DNA of 64,000 nt, taken from NCBI GenBank assembly GCA_903893315.1, contig CAITLU010000041.1:23097-87096 (forward strand), written 5' to 3'. The notes under the pieces were generated by a model. It was not told where the DNA came from and searched no databases. It saw only the letters and a list, made by a program, of their open reading frames with translations. A program made the position numbers and the translations under genes. The DNA is from an uncultured bacterium (GTDB taxonomy: Bacteria > Desulfobacterota > Binatia > UBA1149 > CAITLU01). Of this stretch, positions 53,817-61,799 are shown piece by piece; the stretch's first letter is position 1; each line of letters starts with the position of its first letter.

Positions 53817-55088
53817 TCAATTTTTCTCCTGATTCCTGCCGGAAGGTTTCACGATTCCGAGTTCGGCCAGCACCTCGTCCGTGTGTTCGCCAAGACGCGG
53901 AGGGCGCCGGTGGATGCCGGCCGGCGTGTCGGTGAACTTGATCGGCATTTCGGCCAGCACCACGTGCCCGTTGTCGCCTGGAAGTTCGACCTCGGGCAGT
54001 AACCTGCGCGCGGCGGCGTGCGGATCGGCAAAGAGATCGTCGGCCTTGTTTACCGGACCAACCGGCACCGTGCCGCCAAGCGCCGCGACCACCTCACGCT
54101 TGGTGCGCGCACGAGTCCACGAGTTCACTACTTCGGTGACGAAATCGCGGTTGTCGCTGCGCGCGTGATTGTGGGCGCAGCGTTCGTCGCGAACGAGTTC
54201 GGGCCGGCCCATCGCTTCGCAAAGAGCCGCCCAGTGGTTGTCGGTAGGAGCCGCTATCGCGACCGCGCCGTCGCTGGTCTCGTAGACGTCGAACGGACAC
54301 AACGACGGATGCCCCGAGCCGCGCGGACCGAGTACGGTTCCGTTGTAGGCGTAATTGTAGACGACGGTCTCGCAGAGACTCACCACCGAGTCGTACATCG
54401 GTACGTCCACGAACTGACCGCGACCGGTACGTCGCGCGGCGTGCACCGCCGAAACCAGGCCGAGCGCGAGCAACGCTCCGGGAAACAGATCGCCGACGCT
54501 GGTTCCGTTCGGATAGCCGTGACTGCCCTTCGGACCGGTGACGCCGACCAGACCGCCCATGCACTGGGCCACGATGTCGAAGGCCGGCCAGTCGGCGTAG
54601 GGACTCACGCCGGTGCGCGGATCGCCGAAGCCGCGGATCACCGCGTAGACGAGACGCGGGTTGCGCGCCGCCAGCACCTCGTAACCGACACCGAGTTTAT
54701 CCATCACGCCGACGCGGGTGTTCTCCACCACAGCATCGGCACGATCGACCATCTGCAGGAAAACGTCGCGGTCGGCAGCCGTCTTCAGATCGAGCACGAT
54801 GCTGCGTTTGCTGCGGTTGATGCTCGCGAAATAGCCGCCGTAATCACAGTCCTTGTCCGCATCCGCGAGCGGGTATGAAAAGTTTTCGGGCCACGGCGGC
54901 ATCATCCGCGTCATGTCGCCGCGCGGCGGCTCGATCTTGATCACGTCGGCGCCGAGATCGCCGAGCAGCCCGGTTCCGAAAGGACCGGCGAGCGCCTGCG
55001 TCAGGTCGAGAATGAGCAGATCCGACAGCGGGCCACGACGCTCGGTTCCGGCAGGTCCCGAACCCTTCGGCCTCTCCACGCCGCTCAC
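53817..55088 (-). CDS. Type III (CaiB/BaiF) CoA-transferase
   Basis: A 423-residue CoA-transferase of family III. Key segments: LILDLTQALAGPFGTGLLGDLGADVIKIEPP (in two parts, CoA-binding start), RSKRSIVLDLKTAADRDVF, ADAVVENTRVGVMDKLG (catalytic Asp region shifted; the family Asp lies nearby) and ADDLFADPHAAARRLL at the end. It transfers CoA between carboxylic acids without ATP. The GTG at 55088 has GGAG six bases upstream and overlaps the MaoC gene's stop (GTGA). Placed between a MaoC hydratase and a CitE-type lyase, it may activate or shuttle a C4-C5 dicarboxylate. Confidence 0.9.
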   Translation of the reverse strand: MSGVERPKGSGPAGTERRGPLSDLLILDLTQALAGPFGTGLLGDLGADVIKIEPPRGDMTRMMPPWPENFSYPLADADKDCDYGGYFASINRSKRSIVLDLKTAADRDVFLQMVDRADAVVENTRVGVMDKLGVGYEVLAARNPRLVYAVIRGFGDPRTGVSPYADWPAFDIVAQCMGGLVGVTGPKGSHGYPNGTSVGDLFPGALLALGLVSAVHAARRTGRGQFVDVPMYDSVVSLCETVVYNYAYNGTVLGPRGSGHPSLCPFDVYETSDGAVAIAAPTDNHWAALCEAMGRPELVRDERCAHNHARSDNRDFVTEVVNSWTRARTKREVVAALGGTVPVGPVNKADDLFADPHAAARRLLPEVELPGDNGHVVLAEMPIKFTDTPAGIHRRPPRLGEHTDEVLAELGIVKPSGRNQEKN

Positions 55089-55570
55089 TTCGCGCTCCAA
55101 TGACTGCGCCGCTTCACGAGCACTTCGCGCTCGCCTTCGAACACTACGGTGTCGTCCTGCTTCAGACCCCAGTGTTTGAAACGCACTATGCCGGCGTCAT
55201 CGCGGTCGGCGTCGCGCGTCTCCAGCACTTCGGTGTAGGCGCTTAAGGTGTCGCCGTGAAAGACCGGCGCGCGAAACATCAAACGGTCCAGCCCGAGCTC
55301 GGCCAGCGCGTTTTCGGCGGTGTCCTGGGTGGTCAGGCCGATCACCATCGAGCCGGTGATGAGGCCGAATACCAGGCGCTGGCCGAACGGCGTGGCGGCC
55401 ATTCTCTGCTCGTTGAAGTGAGCGTCTGCGGTGTTCATCACGAGCTTGGTCAGCAGTTGGTTCTCGACTTCGTCGACGGTGGTTCCGCGAGCGTGGCGCA
55501 TGCGCTGGCCCACGGCGAAGTCTTCGAAGTAGTTGTCGTCGCCGGTAAGGCGGCTGAGCAGCTCTGTCAT
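55085..55570 (-). CDS. MaoC-type acyl-CoA hydratase (itaconyl/mesaconyl-CoA hydratase-like)
   Basis: A 161-residue hotdog-fold hydratase. The N-terminus NYFEDFAVGQRMRHARGTTV and VMNTADAHFNEQRMAATPFGQ resemble the mesaconyl/itaconyl-CoA hydratase branch of MaoC proteins rather than general R-specific hydratases; MFRAPVFHGDTLSAYTEVLE follows. It would hydrate a C5 unsaturated dicarboxyl-CoA to citramalyl- or beta-methylmalyl-CoA, the substrate of the downstream lyase. The substrate is inferred from sequence resemblance and context. ATG at 55570 was chosen (GGAG 11 bases upstream); the longer frame runs into the ACAD gene. Confidence 0.87.
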   Translation of the reverse strand: MTELLSRLTGDDNYFEDFAVGQRMRHARGTTVDEVENQLLTKLVMNTADAHFNEQRMAATPFGQRLVFGLITGSMVIGLTTQDTAENALAELGLDRLMFRAPVFHGDTLSAYTEVLETRDADRDDAGIVRFKHWGLKQDDTVVFEGEREVLVKRRSHWSAK

Positions 55571-55593
55571 CGCAGGTATTTCTCCTTGCGCCG

Positions 55594-56841
55594 TCACGAT
55601 TTCGGCCGCGGCAGGTAAGCGTCTGAGATGATACGCATCTGGATCTCCGAGGTGCCCTCGAAGATCTTGGTCAGACGGGCGTCTCGCCAATAGCGTTCGA
55701 CCGGATACTCGCTCGTGTAGCCCGCACCGCCGTGGATCTGGATCCCTTCGCTGGTCACGCGCTCTGACATCTCGCTGGCGAACAGCTTGACCATCGACGC
55801 TTCGACGTCCGAAGGACGGTCGTGATCCAGATCGTCGGCGACCGAGTACATCAGACGGCGCGCGGCTTCGATCTGCGTGGCCATGTCGGCGATCTTGAAA
55901 CGCAGATATTGGAAGTCGCCGATCGGGCGGCCGAACTGGACACGCTGCTGCATGTAGGCGATCGAGTCTTCGAGCGCGCCGCGCGCCAGACCGATCGAAC
56001 GCGCCGCAGTGTGCACGCGAGCCACCGACAGCGCTTTCATCGCACGCTTGAAGCCGCCCTTGTCGGGCGGCGCGGCACCGCCAGGCGCGGCGTCATCCGC
56101 CTCGTCGCGACCTGGCAGCAGGATGTTGCCGACCGGGATGCGGAAGTTGTCGAACGATAGTTCCCAGGTCTTCCAGCCGTGGTAGCCCACCTTTCGCATG
56201 GGCGTACCGCTGATCCCTTCGGGAAAAGATCCGCGCTGCTTCTCGATGAAGAACTGCGCTATGCCGGCGTGACGATCGGCCGGATCGTAGGGCGTGGCGC
56301 GCGCGACCAGCAGCAGGAAATCCGCGCCGTCGGCGAACGTGCACCACATCTTCTGGCCGTTGATCACCCACTCGTCGCCCTCGCGCTGCGCCCGGCAGCG
56401 GATCGACGCGACATCGCTGCCCGCGTCCGGCTCCGAAAGTGCGAACGCCCCGAGACACTCGCCGCGCGCCATCTGCGGCAGCAGGCGCTTCCTCATTTCC
56501 CGGCTGAAGCCCGCACCGAGACCGTTGCCGCGCGCGACGATGCTGGCCACGCTCATCCATGCGCGCGCCAGTTCTTCGGTTATCAGCACGTACTCGATGA
56601 TGCCGAGACCGAGTCCTCCGTACTCTTCCGGAATCAGAATGCCGAAGTAGCCCATCTCGGCGAGCTGCTTGCGCAGCGACATCGGGATTTCACCCTGCAC
56701 CGGGTCGAGTTCGTTGGCGATGGGCAACACTTCCTTCATCGCGAACTCGCGCGTAGCGTCGCGCAGAGCCTGACGTTCGGCGGTCCAGTACGCCGCCGGG
56801 ATGCCGGCCGGCGCGCCGCCCAGCAGGTTCGCGCCTTTCAC
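55594..56841 (-). CDS. Acyl-CoA dehydrogenase
   Basis: A 415-residue FAD-dependent acyl-CoA dehydrogenase. Motifs: MGYFGILIPEEYGGLGL, LGAFALSEPDAGSDVAS (flavin/substrate), GDEWVINGQKMWCTFADGA, QQRVQFGRPIGDFQYLRFKIADMA (in two parts), and the C-terminal IHGGAGYTSEYPVERYWRDA with RLTKIFEGTSEIQ, whose Glu is the usual catalytic base. It introduces a 2,3 double bond in an acyl-CoA and passes electrons to ETF. It starts with GTG in a GTGA overlap with the first MaoC gene. A methylsuccinyl- or glutaryl-type substrate would fit the cluster but is inference. Confidence 0.95.
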   Translation of the reverse strand: MKGANLLGGAPAGIPAAYWTAERQALRDATREFAMKEVLPIANELDPVQGEIPMSLRKQLAEMGYFGILIPEEYGGLGLGIIEYVLITEELARAWMSVASIVARGNGLGAGFSREMRKRLLPQMARGECLGAFALSEPDAGSDVASIRCRAQREGDEWVINGQKMWCTFADGADFLLLVARATPYDPADRHAGIAQFFIEKQRGSFPEGISGTPMRKVGYHGWKTWELSFDNFRIPVGNILLPGRDEADDAAPGGAAPPDKGGFKRAMKALSVARVHTAARSIGLARGALEDSIAYMQQRVQFGRPIGDFQYLRFKIADMATQIEAARRLMYSVADDLDHDRPSDVEASMVKLFASEMSERVTSEGIQIHGGAGYTSEYPVERYWRDARLTKIFEGTSEIQMRIISDAYLPRPKS

Positions 56842-57341
56842 CGCGCCCTCTTCTTGGCAACGAGGTTGGTGCGCTCGTAGGTGACTACGAGATCGCCGTG
56901 CTGATTGCGGCCTTCGGTGCGCCAGGTGACGATGCCGAAGCCTGGACGTTTCTCGGACTCGCGACGCGAAACGACTTCGCTGCGGGCGCTCAGCGTGTCG
57001 CCGGGATAGACCGGCAGAAGGAACCGCACCGGGCCGATCCCGAGAAAAGGACCGCCGGCCTCCGACAGGTCTTCAACCGAAAGCCCAACGGCCGTGCACA
57101 GCACCAGCAAAGGATCGACGACGATGCCGGGATGGCCGCAGGCTCGCGCGTACTCGTCGTTGAAATAGAGCGGAGTGAAGCGCAGCGCGGTGGCGGCGAA
57201 CAGAGTCGAATCGCCCTGCCCCAGCGTGCGACCCCAGTGGTGGTCGAAGACCTGGCCGTCAGCAAAGTCCTCATAGGCGTGCCCTTTGGCGCGCAGTGGA
57301 AAAGTCGAGAAGTCAGGATCCGGCAAGACGCGGCCCTCCAT
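56838..57341 (-). CDS. MaoC-like acyl-CoA hydratase
   Basis: A 167-residue hotdog protein with GHAYEDFADGQVFDHHWGRTL, FTPLYFNDEYARACGHPGIVVDPLLV and LLPVYPGDTLSARSEVVSRR, the usual MaoC/NodN-like pattern. It is the first gene of the eight-gene minus-strand cluster, opposite the acyl-CoA synthetase genes. No strong ribosome site precedes the ATG; the putative promoter is only about 20 bases upstream, so a short leader is likely. Two different MaoC proteins in one operon suggest two successive hydration steps or two substrates. Confidence 0.87.
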   Translation of the reverse strand: MEGRVLPDPDFSTFPLRAKGHAYEDFADGQVFDHHWGRTLGQGDSTLFAATALRFTPLYFNDEYARACGHPGIVVDPLLVLCTAVGLSVEDLSEAGGPFLGIGPVRFLLPVYPGDTLSARSEVVSRRESEKRPGFGIVTWRTEGRNQHGDLVVTYERTNLVAKKRAR

Positions 57342-57359
57342 CCGTTTACAGTGGCGCGC

Positions 57360-57388
57360 AACCTAGCACTTCCTTGTTGTCTGTCCAA
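57360..57388 (-). promoter_or_regulatory. Promoter of the MaoC/ACAD catabolic cluster
   Basis: On the minus strand TTGGAC (57388-57383) and TAGGTT (57365-57360) are spaced by 17 bases, and TGC directly before the -10 gives an extended -10. The start codon follows 18 bases after the -10. The -35 lies inside the inverted repeat at 57373-57392, as expected for a repressor-controlled promoter. Confidence 0.5.
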
Positions 57389-57392
57389 CAAG
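57373..57392. promoter_or_regulatory. Perfect inverted repeat, candidate operator
   Basis: CTTGTTG (57373-57379) and CAACAAG (57386-57392) are perfect seven-base arms separated by six bases. It lies in the 199-base gap between the divergent CoA cluster and the acyl-CoA synthetase genes, over the -35 of the minus-strand promoter. Size and symmetry suit a TetR- or GntR-type repressor that senses an acyl-CoA, but no regulator gene is present in the window. Confidence 0.55.
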
Positions 57393-57540
57393 AAAATGGT
57401 GGTGGCATTAATCACAAGGGGCGGCGCTCGCGGCCGGCGCGGCGGCCGCCGGAGAACCGCCGGACGGCCAGATCAACCCGGCGCCGGGCCGCCGCCGCGT
57501 TGCTTGTAATCGACCCCCCGCTCACTTAAGCCAACCGCCC

Positions 57541-58191
57541 ATGCCGCCGACGTTGTCCGAATACGATTCCAAGCAGTTGCTGCGCGAGTACGGTGTCGCC
57601 ACGGTCCGCGAGGATCTCGCCGCCGACCCCGAAGCTGCGGTCGCGCGAGCGACGCAGATCGGCTTTCCGGCCGTGCTCAAACTCTGCGGCGCCACGATCG
57701 CGCACAAGACCGAACGCGATCTCGTACGCCTCGGGCTGGCCGATGCCGCTGCCGTGCGCACCGCCGCGGTCGATCTGCTGGCACGCAAGCGCCCTGAAGA
57801 CGGCGACGCGCAACTGCTCGTCCAGGCGATGGTACGCGGACGCCGCGAACTCATCGTCGGTCTGGTGCGTGACACGCAGTTCGGCCCCTGCGTGATGCTC
57901 GGCATGGGCGGGATTCTGGCCGAAGCGATGCGCGACGTGGTCTTTCGCATGGCGCCGCTGACGTTGCAGGACGCTCGCGAGATGCTCGGCGACATCAAGG
58001 CCGCCCACCTCCTCGATGAATTCCGCGGCGAACCGGCGGTCGACCGCGAGGCCTTGGCACGCATCCTGGTCGCAGTCGGACGCATCGGCATCGAACGCGA
58101 AGCGGTGGTTTCGCTCGACATCAATCCGCTGATCGTGAGCGGCACGACGCCGATCGCGGTCGACGCGCTGGTGGAGATCGCAGAGTCATGA
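57541..58191 (+). CDS. ADP-forming acyl-CoA synthetase, ATP-grasp (beta) subunit
   Basis: A 216-residue ATP-grasp protein: LSEYDSKQLLREYGVAT, IGFPAVLKLCGATIAHKTERD (nucleotide Lys/His region), VQAMVRGRRELIVGLVRDTQFGP, VMLGMGGILAEAMRDVVFR and SLDINPLIVSG (metal-binding). This is the beta half of NDP-forming acetate/acyl-CoA ligases, which interconvert acyl-CoA plus ADP and phosphate with acid plus ATP and CoA. The stop overlaps the alpha-subunit start (ATGA). It is divergent from the CoA-ester cluster and may activate or release its acid substrate. Confidence 0.9.
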   Translation: MPPTLSEYDSKQLLREYGVATVREDLAADPEAAVARATQIGFPAVLKLCGATIAHKTERDLVRLGLADAAAVRTAAVDLLARKRPEDGDAQLLVQAMVRGRRELIVGLVRDTQFGPCVMLGMGGILAEAMRDVVFRMAPLTLQDAREMLGDIKAAHLLDEFRGEPAVDREALARILVAVGRIGIEREAVVSLDINPLIVSGTTPIAVDALVEIAES

Positions 58192-59666
58192 GCAGCCTGG
58201 TCGAGCGCTTCCGTCCGCTGTTCTACCCGCGCGGCGTCGTCATCACCGGAGTGTCGTCGCATCCCGGCAAATTCGGGTTCGCCGCGCTGCACAACCTGCT
58301 GTGTCACGGCTACGAAGGCGAAATCTTCCCGGTCAATCGCGATGGCGCGACGGTGCTCGACCAGCGCACCTGGCGCGACATCGCCGAGATTCCGCCGGGA
58401 CGCGCCGATCTCGCGTTCATCTGCACGCCGGCAGTGGCCAACATCGAAACCTTGAGGGCCTGCGCGCGCATCGGCGTGCGCGCCGCTTTCGTCGTTTCGG
58501 GCGGCTACTCCGAAGCCGGCGAAGAAGGCGCGGCCGCCGAACAGGAGTTGGTACGCGTAGCGCACGAACTCGGCATCCTGCTGGCCGGCCCCAACGGACA
58601 GGGATTGGTTTCGACAGCGGTCAAGATGTGCGCCGAAATCGTTCCGCCGTATCCGCCGCCGGGTCGCATATCCACCGTCAGTCAGAGCGGCAACATCCTG
58701 TCGTCGTACATGAACTACGGACAACTCACCGGAGTCGGCTTCAGCAAGGGAATCTCGGCAGGTAACGGCGCCGCGCTCGGTCTGGCCGACTACGTCGAAT
58801 ACTTCGCCGAAGACCCCGACACCGACGTAGCGCTGGCGTACCTCGAAGGACTGCGCGACGGGCGCAGGTTCGTCGAACGTGCGATCGCGTGCACCGGACG
58901 CAAACCGCTGGTGCTGCTCAAGGGTGGAGTCACCGACCGCGGTCAGCGCGCGGCGTCCAGTCACACCGGGTCGCTGGCATCCAACGATCGCATCTTCGCC
59001 GGCATCTGCCGCCAGGCCGGCATTTCGCGCGCAGAGACGGTCGAAGAAGCCTACGAAGTGGCAGCGACGTTCGCGACTCAACCGCTGCCGCGCGGAAGGC
59101 GCGTCGTGATCCTGACCGCGGCCGGCGGCTGGGGCGTGCTCTGCGCAGATGCCTGCGTGCGTGCCGGACTCGATCTGATCGCGCTGCCGGAAGACCTGCG
59201 CACGCACATCGACGCGGTGCTGCCGGCACGTTGGAGTCGCAACAATCCGGTCGACATGGCCGGCGGGGAAACGCGCGACACGATCCCCGAACTGCTCGAC
59301 TGCATAGTCGGACACGAAGGCGTCGACGCCGTCATTTATCTGGGGCTCGGCATCCAGGCGGCTCAGGCTAACGTGATGAAGTCGAGTCCGTTTTTTCCGG
59401 GGCACGGCCTCGATCGCATCGCCGAGTTCCACGAGCGGCAGGATCGCCGCTACGCCGAAGCGGCGGCCGCGGCCAGTTCGCGCCACGGCAAGCCGGTGCT
59501 GTGTGCCACCGAACTCGTCTACACCGATCGTGCCTACGGCAACTCGGCGCCGCTGGCGGTGGCCGAGTCAGGGCGTCTTTGCTACCCGTCCGCTCACCGC
59601 GCGGTAAACGCGCTGGCGCATCTGTGCACCTACGCCGCCTACCGTCAGGCGAGAAACGGCGGGTAG
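58188..59666 (+). CDS. ADP-forming acyl-CoA synthetase, CoA-ligase (alpha) subunit
   Basis: A 492-residue alpha subunit. The N-terminal Rossmann CoA-binding domain (GVVITGVSSHPGKFGFAALHNL; GEIFPVNRD) is followed by a succinyl-CoA ligase-like domain (AGPNGQGLVSTAVKMCA; STVSQSGNILSSYMNYG) and a flavodoxin-like domain. The phosphohistidine site is in AASSHTGSLA. LKGGVTDRGQRA and RWSRNNPVDMAGGETRD are typical of the family. Together with the ATP-grasp subunit it forms a complete enzyme. Acyl specificity cannot be read from the sequence. Confidence 0.9.
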   Translation: MSSLVERFRPLFYPRGVVITGVSSHPGKFGFAALHNLLCHGYEGEIFPVNRDGATVLDQRTWRDIAEIPPGRADLAFICTPAVANIETLRACARIGVRAAFVVSGGYSEAGEEGAAAEQELVRVAHELGILLAGPNGQGLVSTAVKMCAEIVPPYPPPGRISTVSQSGNILSSYMNYGQLTGVGFSKGISAGNGAALGLADYVEYFAEDPDTDVALAYLEGLRDGRRFVERAIACTGRKPLVLLKGGVTDRGQRAASSHTGSLASNDRIFAGICRQAGISRAETVEEAYEVAATFATQPLPRGRRVVILTAAGGWGVLCADACVRAGLDLIALPEDLRTHIDAVLPARWSRNNPVDMAGGETRDTIPELLDCIVGHEGVDAVIYLGLGIQAAQANVMKSSPFFPGHGLDRIAEFHERQDRRYAEAAAAASSRHGKPVLCATELVYTDRAYGNSAPLAVAESGRLCYPSAHRAVNALAHLCTYAAYRQARNGG

Positions 59667-59801
59667 AGTCCGCGCCCGAGCGTCTCTACGACGTCCGGTC
59701 TCGCAGGACGCCGCGACCTGCGGACGCCGCAACTCAGCAGTGCTGCGCGGTACGCCGCCAATCCCGGGTTACCGCGATCAGGAAGGCCGTACCCAACTCA
59801 G

Positions 59802-60611
59802 CTACGCACTCTCGCGCAGCCGATAGATCGCACGGTGCTGCGCGGTCATCACTGCGCGGTCTCCGTGAAAGGCCGCCACGTCGAGGTTGACGAACTCGTG
59901 GCCGCCGCGCGCGAACAGGTCGGTGATGCGCGACTCCACCAGCAGTTCGGCGCCGAGCGGCACTTCACCGAGATTCTGCACGTCGCTCTGTGCGTGAATC
60001 CACGGTTCGAGACGCACGTTGTGCATCAGGGTCCAGTTGGCCAGACCGAGCACGAAGGCGGGATTTGCGTAGCCGCCGCGATCGGGCCGCACCAGGTCGG
60101 ACATGTCTGCGAGGTCGAGCATGGTGCGCCCCATTTCGTCGTCGCCCTGCCATGCGATCCGCAGCGCGCCCATCCCGGCGACGCGCAGCTGCTCGAGCAC
60201 CGCGCGTGTGGCGGGCGGACGATCTTCCGGTGCCGGCACCGGCGGATCACCGCGACGCACCGGCGCGGGCGACGGTGTCTGCGGCATCCACACCCGGCCG
60301 TCAGCGCAGACCACGCCGTCGGCATCGACCACACGGCCGCCGTACGCACTGTCGCCGTCAGGTTCGACCTCCACCGTGAATCGCGCGCCGTCATAGAGCG
60401 GTTTGCGCAGCACCACGCTGGCGGCGCCGCGAGAGAGCCAATCGAGCCCCCACGCCTGTATCGCCGGCTCCGCCATGTACGCGTACACGGTCACGCCCGG
60501 CACCAGACCGTGGCGAAAACCGAAACGGCGCGCGACGTCGTCGGAGTGAATACGGTTCTCTGACTCGGTGGCGCCGTTATAGGCGACGCCTGACCATGGA
60601 CGAATGCTCAC
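59802..60611 (-). CDS. MaoC-like dehydratase/hotdog domain protein
   Basis: A 269-residue protein with a MaoC-like N-terminal hotdog (RIHSDDVARRFGFRHGLVPG followed by VTVYAYMAEPAIQAWG), a Pro-rich linker (about 120-140) and a second hotdog-like half (DRGGYANPAFVLGLANWTLMHN; EVPLGAELLVESRITDLF). It is probably a double-hotdog acyl-CoA hydratase or thioesterase of unknown substrate. The GTG at 60611 has GGAGAG four bases upstream. It follows an SDR gene by 47 bases and may be cotranscribed with it. Confidence 0.78.
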   Translation of the reverse strand: MSIRPWSGVAYNGATESENRIHSDDVARRFGFRHGLVPGVTVYAYMAEPAIQAWGLDWLSRGAASVVLRKPLYDGARFTVEVEPDGDSAYGGRVVDADGVVCADGRVWMPQTPSPAPVRRGDPPVPAPEDRPPATRAVLEQLRVAGMGALRIAWQGDDEMGRTMLDLADMSDLVRPDRGGYANPAFVLGLANWTLMHNVRLEPWIHAQSDVQNLGEVPLGAELLVESRITDLFARGGHEFVNLDVAAFHGDRAVMTAQHRAIYRLRESA

Positions 60612-60658
60612 GGTTCTCTCCTTTCCGTCCGCCCCGATGCCCGGGCCGAAGCCGCGAA

Positions 60659-61495
60659 TTACGATTCGACGCCGAGAATGTCGCGCATGTTCTCGAACAT
60701 CATCTGCGCCTGTGACCAGCCGAGGCCGCCGGTAACGCCACCGTCGACGACCAGCGCGTGACCGTTGACGAAGGTCGACGAATCGCCGGCCAGCCACAGC
60801 GCCGCCGCAGCGATATCCTCTGGCTGCCCCGCGCGCCTGATCGGCTGCATCTGGGCGAAAATCTCGTGCAGAACCGGCAGCCGCTCTTCCGCCTGAATCG
60901 GCAGCAGTCCGAGCGAGCGCCCGAAGATCGGCGTGACGATGCCGCCGGGACAGATCGCGTTGACGCGCACTCCGCTCTCGCCGAGTTCCATCGCGACCGA
61001 ACGGGTCAGATGGATGACAGCCGCTTTCATCGCACTGTAGACGTGAGGACCGAACCCGGTGCGCATGCCGGCAACACTGGCAGTGTTGATGATGACGCCT
61101 GAACCCTGCTGCTTCATGATCGGCGCGGCGTGCTTCATGCCGAGCACCACCGCGCGGAACAGCAACGATATCGTCGCATCGAGCTTTACGGTGTCGGTCT
61201 CTCCGATCGCCGAATCCACACCACCGACGCCGGCATTGTTGAACAGGCAGTCGAGCTTGCCGAAATGCTTGACGGCGGTCGTGATCGCCGCCTCGATGTC
61301 ACTCTCGTTGGTGACGTCGGTGTGAACGTAAACCACGGCGTCGCCCAGCTCGGCCGCCATCTTCTTGCCGTTGTCGTCGAGAATGTCGGCGATCACGACC
61401 CGCGACCCTTCCTTGACGAACAATCGCGTAGTCGCAGCGCCGATCCCGCTGGCCCCACCGGTGATGACCGTTACCTTTCCGTCCAAAGATCCCAT
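60659..61495 (-). CDS. Short-chain dehydrogenase (classical SDR)
   Basis: A 278-residue classical SDR: TGGASGIGAATTRLFVKEG (cofactor), VVIADI (NAD-type Asp), HTDVTNES, FNNAGVGG, INTASVAG and YSAMKAAVIHL (catalytic Tyr-Lys, here Y-S-A-M-K). The C-terminus NGHALVVDGGVTGGLGW is normal. ATG at 61495 has AAGGAG nine bases upstream. Likely substrate is a hydroxyacyl-CoA or alcohol; nothing specific is visible. Confidence 0.92.
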   Translation of the reverse strand: MGSLDGKVTVITGGASGIGAATTRLFVKEGSRVVIADILDDNGKKMAAELGDAVVYVHTDVTNESDIEAAITTAVKHFGKLDCLFNNAGVGGVDSAIGETDTVKLDATISLLFRAVVLGMKHAAPIMKQQGSGVIINTASVAGMRTGFGPHVYSAMKAAVIHLTRSVAMELGESGVRVNAICPGGIVTPIFGRSLGLLPIQAEERLPVLHEIFAQMQPIRRAGQPEDIAAAALWLAGDSSTFVNGHALVVDGGVTGGLGWSQAQMMFENMRDILGVES

Positions 61496-61669
61496 TTTGT
61501 GTCGCTCCTTCGAAATATCTGCCGGGCAGAGGCCGGCGGCGCGGAAACATAGCGGCGCTGCTCGGGGCAAGCCAGCGCGCATCCGGGCCCGCCACGCATC
61601 CGAGCGTGCTTGTGCTCGGAGCTTCAGGCAGATCGCCGCGAATCACCGGCGCTGTGGCCGACAACGGCC

Positions 61670-61701
61670 AAGGCCGACATCCCTTGCGGGAGGCCGGCCT
61701 T
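61670..61701. terminator. Hairpin between the ice-binding-like gene and the SDR, terminator-like
   Basis: AAGGCCG (61670-61676) pairs with CGGCCTT (61695-61701), with an inner CCC/GGG stem and TTGC loop. It lies in the 304-base gap (61496-61799) downstream of the minus-strand ice-binding-like gene. There is no long T-run on either strand, so termination is uncertain. I see no gene in the rest of the gap. Confidence 0.4.
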
Positions 61702-61799
61702 TGCTGGTTGATCTTCCGGCCCCGCCCAAGCGCCCGCTCCGGAGCGTCCTGACGAAGCCGTGTTGAGTATCTCTTCGGCCCGCCGTCTCGGCGTGTGGG

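Noticed and set aside
57522..59486. 654-residue antisense frame over the acyl-CoA synthetase genes
   Set aside because: Mirrors two well-supported ligase subunits; the translation is Arg/Ala-rich with no domain.
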